The notes below the pieces were generated by a model. The model searched no databases. It saw nothing but the letters and a program-made list of their open reading frames with translations, and had not been told where the DNA came from. The position numbers and the translations under genes were made by a program. Below, one piece after another: positions 9,184-18,009 of a stretch of DNA of 64,000 nt; positions within the stretch are counted from its first letter, which is position 1, and every line of letters begins with the position of its first letter. The stretch spans positions 102,996 through 166,995 of the forward strand of contig NZ_JAYFFH010000005.1 in the NCBI RefSeq assembly GCF_036289385.1, given 5' to 3'. The stretch is from Anaerofustis butyriciformans (lineage in GTDB: Bacteria; Bacillota; Clostridia; Eubacteriales; Anaerofustaceae).

Positions 9184-9321
9184 TATAAAATTTGTATTTT
9201 TTACTTAGTTAAGAAAAAGTTAAGAATTGATAATTAATAAATTTTATTATTGATTTATAAACAAAAACCGATAAATTATACACATTTATATAAATATAAT
9301 TTCTATAAAAGGAGGCGTATT

Positions 9322-11985
9322 ATGTTTTTTAATGTAGAGGTTGATGAAATTATAGAAATGTTACATAGTGATAAAGAAAAAGGGCTAAGCGAAGAAGAAG
9401 CAAATTTAAGGCTTGAAAAATATGGAGAAAATATTTTAATTGAGGAAAAAAGAAATACTTTTTTAGATATCTTTTTATCTCAATTTCAGGATTTTCTTAT
9501 TATTGTTCTTTTAATCGCTGCTGCTGTTTCTTTTTTTATAGGAGAGGGAAGAGATGCAATTATGATACTAGTTATAGTAATAGTAAATGCGTTAATAGCA
9601 TCTTTCCAAGAATATAAGGCAGATAATGAACTTGAGGCATTAAAAGAGCTTAGTGTTAACGAAGCAAAAATAATAAGAGATGGACAAGTTATAAAAGTTC
9701 CTTTTAATAAAGTTGTGGTAGGAGATATAGTTTATGCCGAAAGCGGTGATTTAATTGCCGCAGACGGAAGAATTATAAAAAGCAATAATTTGAAAATAGA
9801 TGAATCTTCTCTTACGGGAGAAAGTATCCCAATAGATAAAGATAATAAAATTATAAAAAAAGAGAAAGTTGCTCTTGCTGAAAGGCGTAATATGGTATAT
9901 TCTTCGGGGATTGTAACTTATGGAAATTGTACATATATTGTAACGGCTACAGGTATGGACAGCGAAATAGGCAAGGTTGCCAAGATGATTACATCGCAAG
10001 AGGAAAATATAACTCCAATGGCAAAAAAGACAAAAGAAATAGGAACTGTTCTTTCTCTTGGATGTTTAGGGGTTTGTATTGCTATTTTTATTATAGGTTT
10101 TATTCATGGTAATAAACCTTTAAATATGTTTATGACAAGTGTTTCTCTTGCTGTCGCCGCAATACCGGAGGGACTTCCAAGTGTAATAACCATTGTTCTT
10201 TCTATAGGTATAACAAGGCTTAGTAAAAAAGGTGCTATTATAAGAAAAATACATGCCGTTGAAACGCTCGGAAGTGCAAACGTAATATGTTCAGATAAAA
10301 CAGGAACATTAACACAGAATAAAATGAGTGTGGAAAAAGTTTATATTGCAAATAGAATTATAGATAAAGATGAGTTTTCTACAAATAAAAGCATAGCTTT
10401 TAAAATGCTTATTAATGTTGCGTATGATTGTAACGATGCAAATCTTTATTATGATGAGAAAGGTAAAGAAGTTAAAATAGGGGATAGCACTGAGGTTGCA
10501 TTGGTTAGACTTGCAAAAGAAAGTGGAATAGAAAGAGAAAGGAAAATTAGATTTGACGAACTTCCTTTTGATTCTAAAAGGAAAATGATGAGCTGCATTT
10601 ATAGGGAAGATAATAAATATATCGTGTATGTAAAAGGGGCTAGCGATGTTTTGATAAATAAATGCTCTCATTATGTTTGTGAATCTAATGTAAAGAAAAT
10701 AACTGATGATTTAAGAGAAGATTTTTTATCTCAAGTGGACAAGCTTTCAATGGAAGCATATAGGGTTATGGGGTATGCTTATAAAGTTTTGGATAATTTA
10801 CCTGATAAAGAAAATGTAGAAGATAATCTCATTTTTGTAGGTCTTACGGCTATGATTGATCCTCCAAGGGAGGAGGTATTTGAATCAATTGAAACTTGTA
10901 AAAAAGCAGGAATAAAACCTGTTATGATTACAGGAGATCATAAACTTACAGCTGAAGCTATTGCAAAAAAACTTGGAATATTGAAAAATGATGAAGAGTG
11001 TATAAGTGGATTGGAACTTGAAAGTTTGAGTGATAAAGCACTTGAGAAAAGAATAAATAATATAAGCGTTTATGCAAGAGTTACACCGAAAGATAAAGTA
11101 AGGATTGTTGAAGCTTATCAAAAGAATGGTAATATAGTTGCAATGAGTGGAGATGGCGTTAATGATGCTGCAGCACTTAAAAAAGCAGATATAGGATGTG
11201 CAATGGGAATAACAGGGACGGATGTTGCAAAAAGTGCCTCTGACATGATTTTATGTGATGACAATTTTTCAACAATAGTTATGGCAGTAAAAGAAGGTAG
11301 AGGGGTATTCCAAAATATAAAGAAAGCCATACATTTTTTGATTTCTTGTAACATCGGAGAAATTATTACATTATTTTTTGCAACAATACTTAATTATCCT
11401 ATGCCTCTACTTCCTATACACATTTTATGGGTAAACTTAGTTACAGATTCTCTTCCTGCACTTGCTCTTGGAGTTGACCCTTCAGAGGAAAATATAATGG
11501 AAAAGAAACCTGAAAAGAAGGATAACAATATATTTACTCCTGGTTTTAGCATAAGAGTTTTATTTGAAGGATTACTAATTGGTTTTGTTACATTGGTTGG
11601 TTTTTGGTTTGGTAATACCTATTATTCTCTTGAGACGGGAAGAACCTTTGCTTTCTTGATACTTTGCTTATCTCAGTTATTTCACACATTTAATGTAAGG
11701 GCAATGAATGAAAGCTTGTTTGACAATCCTCCAATGAAAAATAAGGTTCTTATACTTGCAAATATAGTTTCAACTTTGCTTGCAATAATCATTGTTATAG
11801 TTCCATTTTTTAGAGAAATATTTGAATTATCTGCACTTGATCCAAATAAGTGGGACTTTGTTTTAACTTTATCTCTAGTTCCTTTGGTAAGTTCTGAAAT
11901 CGTAAAACTTGCAAAAGACTTGTTTGTGGAAGAAAATAGTCTTTTGAGACAGGGAAGAAATGATAAACAAAAAAAGACTGTTTAA
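9322..11985 (+). CDS. Calcium-translocating P-type ATPase (type IIA, PMCA/SERCA-like)
   Basis: An 887-residue type IIA cation ATPase, probably exporting Ca2+. Motifs: LTGES actuator loop, AAIPEGLP in helix M4 (the Ca2+ site of SERCA-like pumps), phosphorylation site DKTGTLTQNK (Asp about 325), ITGDH, GDGVNDAAALKKADIG, and C-terminal NLVTDSLPALALG. I place the start at 9322, where AAAGGAGGCGTATT gives an ideal ribosome-binding site; the frame is open to 9250 but that extra stretch is AT-rich and lacks a site. It is divergent from the Mg2+ pump. Cation preference is from motifs only; Mn2+ or mixed specificity cannot be excluded. Confidence 0.88.
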   Translation: MFFNVEVDEIIEMLHSDKEKGLSEEEANLRLEKYGENILIEEKRNTFLDIFLSQFQDFLIIVLLIAAAVSFFIGEGRDAIMILVIVIVNALIASFQEYKADNELEALKELSVNEAKIIRDGQVIKVPFNKVVVGDIVYAESGDLIAADGRIIKSNNLKIDESSLTGESIPIDKDNKIIKKEKVALAERRNMVYSSGIVTYGNCTYIVTATGMDSEIGKVAKMITSQEENITPMAKKTKEIGTVLSLGCLGVCIAIFIIGFIHGNKPLNMFMTSVSLAVAAIPEGLPSVITIVLSIGITRLSKKGAIIRKIHAVETLGSANVICSDKTGTLTQNKMSVEKVYIANRIIDKDEFSTNKSIAFKMLINVAYDCNDANLYYDEKGKEVKIGDSTEVALVRLAKESGIERERKIRFDELPFDSKRKMMSCIYREDNKYIVYVKGASDVLINKCSHYVCESNVKKITDDLREDFLSQVDKLSMEAYRVMGYAYKVLDNLPDKENVEDNLIFVGLTAMIDPPREEVFESIETCKKAGIKPVMITGDHKLTAEAIAKKLGILKNDEECISGLELESLSDKALEKRINNISVYARVTPKDKVRIVEAYQKNGNIVAMSGDGVNDAAALKKADIGCAMGITGTDVAKSASDMILCDDNFSTIVMAVKEGRGVFQNIKKAIHFLISCNIGEIITLFFATILNYPMPLLPIHILWVNLVTDSLPALALGVDPSEENIMEKKPEKKDNNIFTPGFSIRVLFEGLLIGFVTLVGFWFGNTYYSLETGRTFAFLILCLSQLFHTFNVRAMNESLFDNPPMKNKVLILANIVSTLLAIIIVIVPFFREIFELSALDPNKWDFVLTLSLVPLVSSEIVKLAKDLFVEENSLLRQGRNDKQKKTV

Positions 11986-11997
11986 ACAGTCTTTTTT
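11971..11997. terminator. Bidirectional terminator, fully palindromic
   Basis: The palindrome AAAAAGACTG-TTTAAA-CAGTCTTTTT spans 11971-11996 and contains the stop codon of the Ca2+ pump and abuts that of the convergent oxidoreductase. Confidence 0.85.
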
Positions 11998-12949
11998 ATT
12001 TCCATGAATTTTGTATGTTTTCAAGTATTTCTACGTTATGTATTGTCATTTCTTTTGTTATAACATCACTTGTTAATTTGCCTTCTATAATACAACTATT
12101 AAAATGATTAATTTCATATGTCATTTCACATGTAGCAGGATGATAAACTTCTTCATTATCTCTGTCATCATAATAGTGTATTGTCATTTTATCAGCTTTA
12201 TAGAAGTTATCCATTTCAATGTAACCTTCACTTCCATAGATAAACAATTTGTTTAATAATTTAACATATCCTGATATTTTGCTTGTAGCTAGAGTATCAT
12301 TTCCTATTTTAAAGTTAAGCGTGCATTCTTTGTCCCCGCCAAATTCTTCGCTTTTAAGTCTCATTCCAAAGTATTCGCTTATTGGTTTACCTAAAACATA
12401 TTCGATATATTCTATACAATATACTGCATTTGTGAAAAATACTCCGCCGCCTTTTGATAAATCAAGAGTCCAAGCATTGTAATCTCCAGGGAAAGAAGTC
12501 GCAAAGTCCATAAGACCTATTTCACCGATTTGTTTTTCTTTAATTATTTCTTTTACTTTATTTGTAACAGGAAGAAAAACTTCTTTTTGTGCTTCTGCCA
12601 AAAATAGATTTTTTTCTTTTGCAAGTTCAAATAATTCTTCTGCTTGTTTTTTTTCTAAAACCAATGGTTTTTCGCAAACTACATGTTTGCCTGCGTTTAA
12701 TGCATCTTTAATATTTTGATAATGAGCAAAGTTTATAGTTGCTATATATATTACATCAACTTCATCATCATTATATAATTCTTCATAGCTTCCGTAGTAT
12801 TTTCCTATATTTAATTCTTCTGCTTTTTGTTTTGCTTTTTCTTCTCCTCTTGAAGCTATTGCAACAACTTCTCCGTTTTCGCTTTCTCTTACACCTTTTA
12901 CAAATCTTGGAACTATCGACGCTGTGCTTAATATCCCGTATTTAACCAT
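11996..12949 (-). CDS. Gfo/Idh/MocA-family NAD(P)-dependent oxidoreductase
   Basis: A 317-residue soluble dehydrogenase. The N-terminal Rossmann fold begins YGILSTASIVPRF, and the family's EKP motif (HVVCEKPLVL, Lys of the catalytic region) is present near residue 95, followed by AEAQKEVFLP typical of the C-terminal alpha/beta domain. Members oxidise or reduce sugars, inositols or related polyols; the substrate here cannot be predicted. It is monocistronic, diverging from the sirtuin-like gene. The first glycine motif reads GILSTA instead of GxGxxG, a variant common in this family. Confidence 0.85.
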   Translation of the reverse strand: MVKYGILSTASIVPRFVKGVRESENGEVVAIASRGEEKAKQKAEELNIGKYYGSYEELYNDDEVDVIYIATINFAHYQNIKDALNAGKHVVCEKPLVLEKKQAEELFELAKEKNLFLAEAQKEVFLPVTNKVKEIIKEKQIGEIGLMDFATSFPGDYNAWTLDLSKGGGVFFTNAVYCIEYIEYVLGKPISEYFGMRLKSEEFGGDKECTLNFKIGNDTLATSKISGYVKLLNKLFIYGSEGYIEMDNFYKADKMTIHYYDDRDNEEVYHPATCEMTYEINHFNSCIIEGKLTSDVITKEMTIHNVEILENIQNSWK

Positions 12950-12979
12950 TTTACTATCTCCTCATATTTTATATAGATA

Positions 12980-13008
12980 ATTATACACTAAATAGATTTA
13001 TTACTAAA
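12980..13008 (-). promoter_or_regulatory. Probable promoter of the oxidoreductase gene
   Basis: Minus-strand TATAAT (12980-12985) preceded by TTTAGT (13003-13008) at 17-base spacing; good -10, weak -35. It is back to back with the sirtuin-like gene's promoter. Confidence 0.4.
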
Positions 13009-13018
13009 GTATAACTTC

Positions 13019-13047
13019 TTGAATTTGAATAATTTAAAGGGTATAAT
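13019..13047 (+). promoter_or_regulatory. Promoter of the sirtuin-like/lplA cluster
   Basis: TTGAAT (13019-13024), a 17-base spacer and perfect TATAAT (13042-13047), with the first gene starting about 36 bases later. Confidence 0.6.
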
Positions 13048-13082
13048 TATATAATAAATTTTTAAGATAAGGGATGATAAAA

Positions 13083-13631
13083 ATGATTATAGCGTTTACC
13101 GGAGCAGGTATATCAAAACAAAGTAATATTCCGACTTTTATGGAAAGACCTGATGTAAGAGAAAAACTGTTTAGAGATTTTGCCATATTACATCCAAAAG
13201 AATATAACGAAACAATCAGACAATTAAAAGCAAATATGAATGGAGCTGAGCCTAATGATGCTCATTATGCTTTAAGTGAATACAATATTCCAATTATTAC
13301 AATGAATATAGATGGACTCCATACAAAAGCAGGAAGCGAACCTTTGGAGCTTCATGGGGGGCTGCCTGAAGATGACGAAATGGATATAGCATATAAATTA
13401 CGCAATAAGCCTGTTTTATATGGAGATCCAGCTCCTAATTATCAAAAGGCTTATGAACTTGTTTCTACAATGAAACCTGGAGATGTATTTCTTGTTATAG
13501 GCTGCTCTTATCATACTGCTATTGCTTGTGATTTAAGAGAAGTAGCAAAAAGCAGAGGTGCAAAAATTGTAGAGATACAAGAAGATGCTCAAAAAAATGT
13601 AAGAAAAGTATTAGAAGAATTGACAAAATAA
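13083..13631 (+). CDS. Compact sirtuin (Sir2)-like protein without zinc module
   Basis: A 182-residue protein with the sirtuin Rossmann marks: FTGAGIS (residues 5-11), MNIDGLH (74-80, NAD/ribose binding Asn and Asp) and ELHG (89-92) with the catalytic His at 91, then GCSYHTA in the place of the usual GTS motif. The four-Cys zinc-binding subdomain that normally follows LHG is missing; the sequence goes almost directly to NKPVLYGDPAP, the equivalent of RPxVVxFGE. The DFR after the GAGxS loop is replaced by TFM. The ATG at 13083 is preferred over the one at 13074 because AAGGG is then well spaced. It heads a cluster with a small orphan gene and lipoate ligase. Deacylase or ADP-ribosyltransferase activity is inference. 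Confidence 0.7.
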   Translation: MIIAFTGAGISKQSNIPTFMERPDVREKLFRDFAILHPKEYNETIRQLKANMNGAEPNDAHYALSEYNIPIITMNIDGLHTKAGSEPLELHGGLPEDDEMDIAYKLRNKPVLYGDPAPNYQKAYELVSTMKPGDVFLVIGCSYHTAIACDLREVAKSRGAKIVEIQEDAQKNVRKVLEELTK

Positions 13632-13686
13632 AAAATAATATCTTGGGAAAGAATATTATTATATTGTTTTCTTAGGAGGTAAGATT

Positions 13687-13965
13687 ATGAAAGACGATTA
13701 TTTGCAAGGTATATTGGTTGCTAATAAGAAACTTGGCGTTCTTGGTTGTAGTCAAGATGTATTTACACAACTTGAAAAATACAATGATGAATTTTTAGAT
13801 GACCTTTTAAATGCTCTTGTAAAGTTTACAATGATTGAAACAAACGGTGTTGTAAATAAGTTTGCAAGATATGATACTTGTGTAGGTAATATTACAATAT
13901 ATACTAAAAAAGGACCAAATGACGAAGTGTATACAAATATATTATTTTCCGGAGAGATTATTTAG
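13687..13965 (+). CDS. Unrecognised 92-residue protein between sirtuin-like gene and lplA
   Basis: Starts after a perfect TTAGGAGGT site and stops three bases before the lplA start, so it is very probably translated and coupled to lplA. The protein is soluble, without signal peptide or membrane helix; it contains two Cys (LGCSQDV and YDTCVGN) and predicted mixed alpha/beta character. It is too short to be, and does not look like, a GcvH or lipoyl carrier (no exposed DK motif in a hairpin). I do not recognise the family. Confidence 0.7.
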   Translation: MKDDYLQGILVANKKLGVLGCSQDVFTQLEKYNDEFLDDLLNALVKFTMIETNGVVNKFARYDTCVGNITIYTKKGPNDEVYTNILFSGEII

Positions 13966-13968
13966 ATT

Positions 13969-14970
13969 ATGAAATATATAAAAACTGACTTTAAAGTACC
14001 TTACTATAACATGGCTTTTGAAAATTATGTAATGAATAATGATAAGTTCGATGATGATTATTTCTTTTTTTATATTCACGTTCCTTCAATTATAGTTGGA
14101 AAACATCAAAATACAATCGAAGAAATAAACAGTGAATATGTAAAAAAGAATAATATCATTGTTGCAAGAAGGAATACGGGAGGAGGAGCAGTGTATCATG
14201 ATGAAGGGAATTTGAATTTTTCTTTCATTACAACAAAAAAAGATGATATAAAAGAAATTGATTTTGAAAAATATACTACTCCTGTAATAAAAGCATTAAA
14301 GAAACTGGGAATTGATGCTGTATTAAGCGGAAGAAACGACATACTTGTTGATGGAAAAAAAATAAGTGGCAATGCGCAGTGTATGAACAAAAAGAAAGTG
14401 TTACATCATGGAACTATAATGTTTGATGTTAATGTTGAAGCACTTGTTAATGCTTTAAATGTCAGCGATATAAAGATAACTTCAAAGGCAATAAAATCCG
14501 TAAGAAGCAGGGTTTTGAATATTAAAGATATGATAAACAGAGATATGGATATTTATGAATTTAAGGATTTTATTTTAAATGAAATATATAACAATGAGGA
14601 TATTGATGAATACATACTTTCAAAGGAAGATATTGAGAATATAGAAAAACTGGTTAAAGAAAAGTATGGAACTTGGGACTTTAACTATGGATATTCGCCT
14701 AAATTTACAATAAAAAATAAAAAGAAAATAGAGGGCGTAGGTATAATTGATATTATGCTTGATATAAAAAACGGACTTATAAATGATATTAATATAAGCG
14801 GAGATTATTTTTCTGTTAAAGAAACCAAAGAGCTTGAAGATAATTTAAAAGGTATAAGATATAAAAAAGAAGATGTATTTAAACTTTTAAGTAATATAAA
14901 TATATCTGATTATATTATAAATATTAAAAATGATGATTTTATTAAAATTTTATTTAATGAAAAAGACTGA
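13969..14970 (+). CDS. lplA: Lipoate-protein ligase A
   Basis: A 333-residue lipoate-protein ligase that activates free lipoate with ATP and attaches it to a lysine of lipoyl domains. The lipoyl-AMP loop RRNTGGGAVYHD is at residues 67-78, and the adenylate-binding lysine block GKKISGNAQ at about 129-137 is complete; a C-terminal accessory domain is also present, so it is full length. The likely client is the lipoyl domain of the E2 protein at 25.9 kb. It is cotranscribed with the orphan gene and probably with the sirtuin-like gene, and ends at a good terminator. Confidence 0.92.
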   Translation: MKYIKTDFKVPYYNMAFENYVMNNDKFDDDYFFFYIHVPSIIVGKHQNTIEEINSEYVKKNNIIVARRNTGGGAVYHDEGNLNFSFITTKKDDIKEIDFEKYTTPVIKALKKLGIDAVLSGRNDILVDGKKISGNAQCMNKKKVLHHGTIMFDVNVEALVNALNVSDIKITSKAIKSVRSRVLNIKDMINRDMDIYEFKDFILNEIYNNEDIDEYILSKEDIENIEKLVKEKYGTWDFNYGYSPKFTIKNKKKIEGVGIIDIMLDIKNGLINDINISGDYFSVKETKELEDNLKGIRYKKEDVFKLLSNINISDYIINIKNDDFIKILFNEKD

Positions 14971-14992
14971 GGATAATCAGTCTTTTTTATTA
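14961..14992 (+). terminator. Terminator after lplA
   Basis: Ten-base-pair stem 14961-14970 with 14977-14986 and a T-run; the lplA stop codon lies in the left arm. Confidence 0.85.
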
Positions 14993-15140
14993 TTTTTTTG
15001 CTTAATGCATATATATTAATATAGTCATTATTAGAATGTCGTTAGAATCTTATAATTATATTAAAAATAACAAATTATATAAAAATTTTACAAATTTTGT
15101 GCTAATATATGTTTATGTCAAAACGGAGGCGTAATGTAGA

Positions 15141-15665
15141 ATGAAAATATTTCTAAAAAATAATGAAAATAGAATAAAAAAATCAAAATTAGGATTTAGT
15201 TTTACAACTTTGTTTTTTGGGCCATTTGTACCTTTGTTAAGAGCAGATTTTTTCTGGACATTAATAATGCTTTGCACTTATTTTGTTGTGGGATATATTC
15301 AAGATAAGTTTAATTTAATTTTACTAAATAGGTCTTTTACTTTGTTATGTATATGGTTTGTAATAAATTTGGTTTTTGCTTTTATTTATAATAGAAACTA
15401 TGTGAAAACTCTTCTTTTAAATGGTTTTATGGGATATGATGAGGAAAATGAAGAAAAACTTAAATCAAAAAACATGAGTGTTACAAAAGAACAAATTGAA
15501 GAGTATCAAAATAAAAAAGAAGAAAAAAGAATTAAGAAAATAAATAAAAGACAACAAAGAGAGGAAAAAGAAAGAGAAAGACTTAGAAGAAAAAAAGAAG
15601 CAAAGCAGCTTAAAAAAGAAGAACAAGAAAAAAAGAATAATGCTAATAAAAATAGCGATAATTAA
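15141..15665 (+). CDS. Small membrane protein with charged C-terminal tail
   Basis: The 174 residues begin with a GFSFTTLFFGPFVPLLRADFFW segment resembling small membrane proteins of the HrgC/DUF2628-like group, then two or three membrane helices to about residue 85. The last 80 residues are extremely rich in Lys, Glu and Arg and should form a long charged helix or coiled coil in the cytoplasm. A GGAGG site lies 11 bases before the start, with an ATG-TAG start-stop pair between them. Flanked by terminators, so probably a single-gene unit. Function unknown. Confidence 0.65.
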   Translation: MKIFLKNNENRIKKSKLGFSFTTLFFGPFVPLLRADFFWTLIMLCTYFVVGYIQDKFNLILLNRSFTLLCIWFVINLVFAFIYNRNYVKTLLLNGFMGYDEENEEKLKSKNMSVTKEQIEEYQNKKEEKRIKKINKRQQREEKERERLRRKKEAKQLKKEEQEKKNNANKNSDN

Positions 15666-15678
15666 TATTAAATTATAA

Positions 15679-15710
15679 AAATATACTTATATATTTAAGT
15701 ATATTTTTTT
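15679..15710 (+). terminator. Terminator after small membrane protein gene
   Basis: AT-rich stem (about 15680-15689 with 15697-15705, AATATACTTA against TAAGTATATT) followed by a run of T. Confidence 0.65.
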
Positions 15711-15731
15711 GTATAAAATAGCGGTGATAAT

Positions 15732-17102
15732 ATGGAAATAAAAGAAAAAATAAAAATTCAGAATAAATTTTTTAATAGCGGCAAGACCTTAGATATTAAT
15801 TTTAGAATAGAACTTTTAAATAATTTAAAAATGGGAATTCTTAAAATGGAAGAAGAAATTTGTGAAGCTATAAAAAAAGATTTAGGTAAAAGTTATTATG
15901 AAAGTTATATGTGTGAAATTGGAATGGTTTTAACTGAAATAAACTATATGATAAAACATATAAAGAAATTTAGTAAAATAAAGAAAGTTAAAACACCGAT
16001 ATCACAGTTTTATAGTAAAAGTTACAAGGTAAAGGTTCCTTATGGTTTAGTTCTTATTATGAGTCCTTGGAATTATCCTTTTATGCTCACGATTTCTCCT
16101 TTAGTAGATGCAATAAGTGCGGGAAATGTTTGTGTTGTAAAGCCAAGTGCTTATTCAAAATATACAGGTGAAGTATTAAAAAAGCTTCTTGAAAAATATT
16201 TGCCTAAAGAAGTAGTAAGTGTTGCAATTGGAGGAAGAGAAGTAAATAGCTTTTTACTTGATTTAAAATATGATTATATATTTTTTACAGGTAGTGTAAG
16301 CGTTGGGAAACTGGTTATGGAAAAGGCAAGTAAGAATTTAACACCCGTAACGTTAGAACTTGGAGGGAAAAGCCCTTGTGTTGTTGATGAAAATACAAAT
16401 TTGAAACTTGCAGCAAAAAGAATAGTATTTGGCAAATTTTTAAATGCAGGACAAACTTGTGTTGCTCCTGATTATCTAATTGTAAAAGAAAATATAAAAG
16501 ATAATTTTATAGAATTGTTAAAAAATGAAATATCAATTCAATACGGAGAAGAGCCTCTTAAAAATAAAGATTATGTAAAAATAATAAATGAAAAGCATTT
16601 TAATAGAATTGTATCTATGTTAAAAAAAGAAGATATAATTTGGGGAGGGAAAGTTGCCAGAGCAAATTTAAGAATTGAGCCTGCAATAATAGATAATGTA
16701 ACATTTGAAAGCGCTTGTATGAAGGAAGAAATATTTGGGCCTATTCTTCCTATAATGACGTTTAAAACAAAAGAAGATATTGTAGAAATAATAAACCATA
16801 ACAAAACTCCATTAGCTTTATATTTGTTTTCTAATAATAAAGCTTTAGAAGATTATATTTTATCAAGAGTTAATTTCGGGGGTGGATGTATAAATGATAC
16901 CATTGTTCATCTTACAAACGAATATATGGGGTTTGGAGGAGTAGGTAACAGTGGTATGGGAAGTTATCACGGAGAATATGGGTTTAATACTTTTTCTCAT
17001 GAAAAAAGTATACTTAAAAGAAGCAATTTAATTGATATTAATCTAAGATATCAGCCTTATACAAAGAAAAAAGAAAATCTTATAAAAAAAATTTTAAAAT
17101 AA
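15732..17102 (+). CDS. Aldehyde dehydrogenase, class 3 type
   Basis: A 456-residue NAD(P)-dependent aldehyde dehydrogenase. The length and the short N-terminus fit the ALDH3 branch that oxidises medium- and long-chain or aromatic aldehydes. Key segments: MSPWNYPF, FTGSVSVGK (cofactor), LELGGKSP with the general-base Glu, NAGQTCVAPDY with the nucleophilic Cys, and FGPILP. No partner gene is adjacent, so the physiological aldehyde is not evident. It ends in a bidirectional terminator shared with the convergent DUF554 gene. Confidence 0.9.
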   Translation: MEIKEKIKIQNKFFNSGKTLDINFRIELLNNLKMGILKMEEEICEAIKKDLGKSYYESYMCEIGMVLTEINYMIKHIKKFSKIKKVKTPISQFYSKSYKVKVPYGLVLIMSPWNYPFMLTISPLVDAISAGNVCVVKPSAYSKYTGEVLKKLLEKYLPKEVVSVAIGGREVNSFLLDLKYDYIFFTGSVSVGKLVMEKASKNLTPVTLELGGKSPCVVDENTNLKLAAKRIVFGKFLNAGQTCVAPDYLIVKENIKDNFIELLKNEISIQYGEEPLKNKDYVKIINEKHFNRIVSMLKKEDIIWGGKVARANLRIEPAIIDNVTFESACMKEEIFGPILPIMTFKTKEDIVEIINHNKTPLALYLFSNNKALEDYILSRVNFGGGCINDTIVHLTNEYMGFGGVGNSGMGSYHGEYGFNTFSHEKSILKRSNLIDINLRYQPYTKKKENLIKKILK

Positions 17103-17129
17103 AAAGAAGAGTTTGTACTCTTCTTTTTT
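17101..17129. terminator. Bidirectional terminator
   Basis: Stem of about 12 bp, AAAAGAAGAGT at 17102-17112 against ACTCTTCTTTT from 17117, with T-run; separates the convergent aldehyde dehydrogenase and DUF554 genes. Confidence 0.85.
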
Positions 17130-17133
17130 GTTT

Positions 17134-17835
17134 TTAAAAAATTAAAGCATATAAAATAGGGATTAAAAGTCCCGGAAGCATATTTAAAACTTTTATTTCT
17201 TTTATTTTCATTAAGTCAAGACCGATACATACAATCATTGCATATCCAACCAGACATATGTTATTTATAAGTGCATCAGATAAATAAGGAGATAAATATA
17301 TTCCAAGAATTGTTATTGCTCCTTGATAAATTAAAACGGTTAAGCTTGAAAAATATACTCCAAACCCTAAAGTTGAAGCGAATAATATTGCTATTGTTCC
17401 GTCAAGTATTGATTTAGTGAAGAGAATTGTATGATCTCCTATAAGACCGTCATTTAAAGAGCCTATTATTGCCATTGCCCCTGTGCAGAATAAAACCGAA
17501 GCAGGAATAAATCCATCTGAAAATCCTTGTATTGAAAGTTTATTTTCTAATTTTTTTATTATCTGATTTGTCTTATAGTCTATATTTAAGATTTCACCGA
17601 TAAACGTTCCTATTACCAAACTTAAAACAAGTAATAATACATTATTTGATTGTAGTACTCCTTTATTATCTACTGTAATACTAGAAGTGATTATTCCAAG
17701 TATGCCTATTATTACAGTAGAAAGTCCCAGAGCGGTTTTTAAGTTATTCTCTATTCTTTTATTTATAAATTTTTTAAAAAGCATTCCTATGGTACTTCCA
17801 AATAAAATTGCAATAACATTTACTATTGTTCCCAT
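17134..17835 (-). CDS. DUF554 (YdfK-like) integral membrane protein
   Basis: A 233-residue membrane protein with about seven hydrophobic segments. MGTIVNVIAILFGSTIGMLF at the N-terminus, GDHTILFTKSILDGTIAILFASTLGFGV in the middle and MLPGLLIPILYA at the end are characteristic of DUF554. The family is widespread in Firmicutes and has been proposed to be a transporter, without proof. It is transcribed alone and divergently from the ABC importer. Confidence 0.85.
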   Translation of the reverse strand: MGTIVNVIAILFGSTIGMLFKKFINKRIENNLKTALGLSTVIIGILGIITSSITVDNKGVLQSNNVLLLVLSLVIGTFIGEILNIDYKTNQIIKKLENKLSIQGFSDGFIPASVLFCTGAMAIIGSLNDGLIGDHTILFTKSILDGTIAILFASTLGFGVYFSSLTVLIYQGAITILGIYLSPYLSDALINNICLVGYAMIVCIGLDLMKIKEIKVLNMLPGLLIPILYALIF

Positions 17836-18009
17836 TTATTACCTCTTTGCCATATTAAGTTATTGATTGTTTTAATTTCATAATTAATATTTGTATCTAA
17901 TATATTACTATTAAAATTTTTGTTTTTCAATAAAAGACTTTTTATATAAGTACAAAATTAAATAAATCAGCATACTATAATGGTGAATAACAATTTGGGA
18001 GGTAGTACA

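Noticed and set aside
9250..9321. N-terminal 24-residue extension of the Ca2+ pump
   Set aside because: No ribosome-binding site for the upstream ATG and non-conserved AT-rich sequence; the ATG at 9322 has an ideal site.
13632..13686. Hairpin between the sirtuin-like gene and the 92-residue gene
   Set aside because: A/T-only stem with a bulge and no clear T-run; too weak to call a terminator.
17836..18009. Possible thiamine (TPP) riboswitch before the NMT1-type importer
   Set aside because: None of the TPP aptamer blocks is present in the AT-rich leader, so no ligand can be assigned from regulation.
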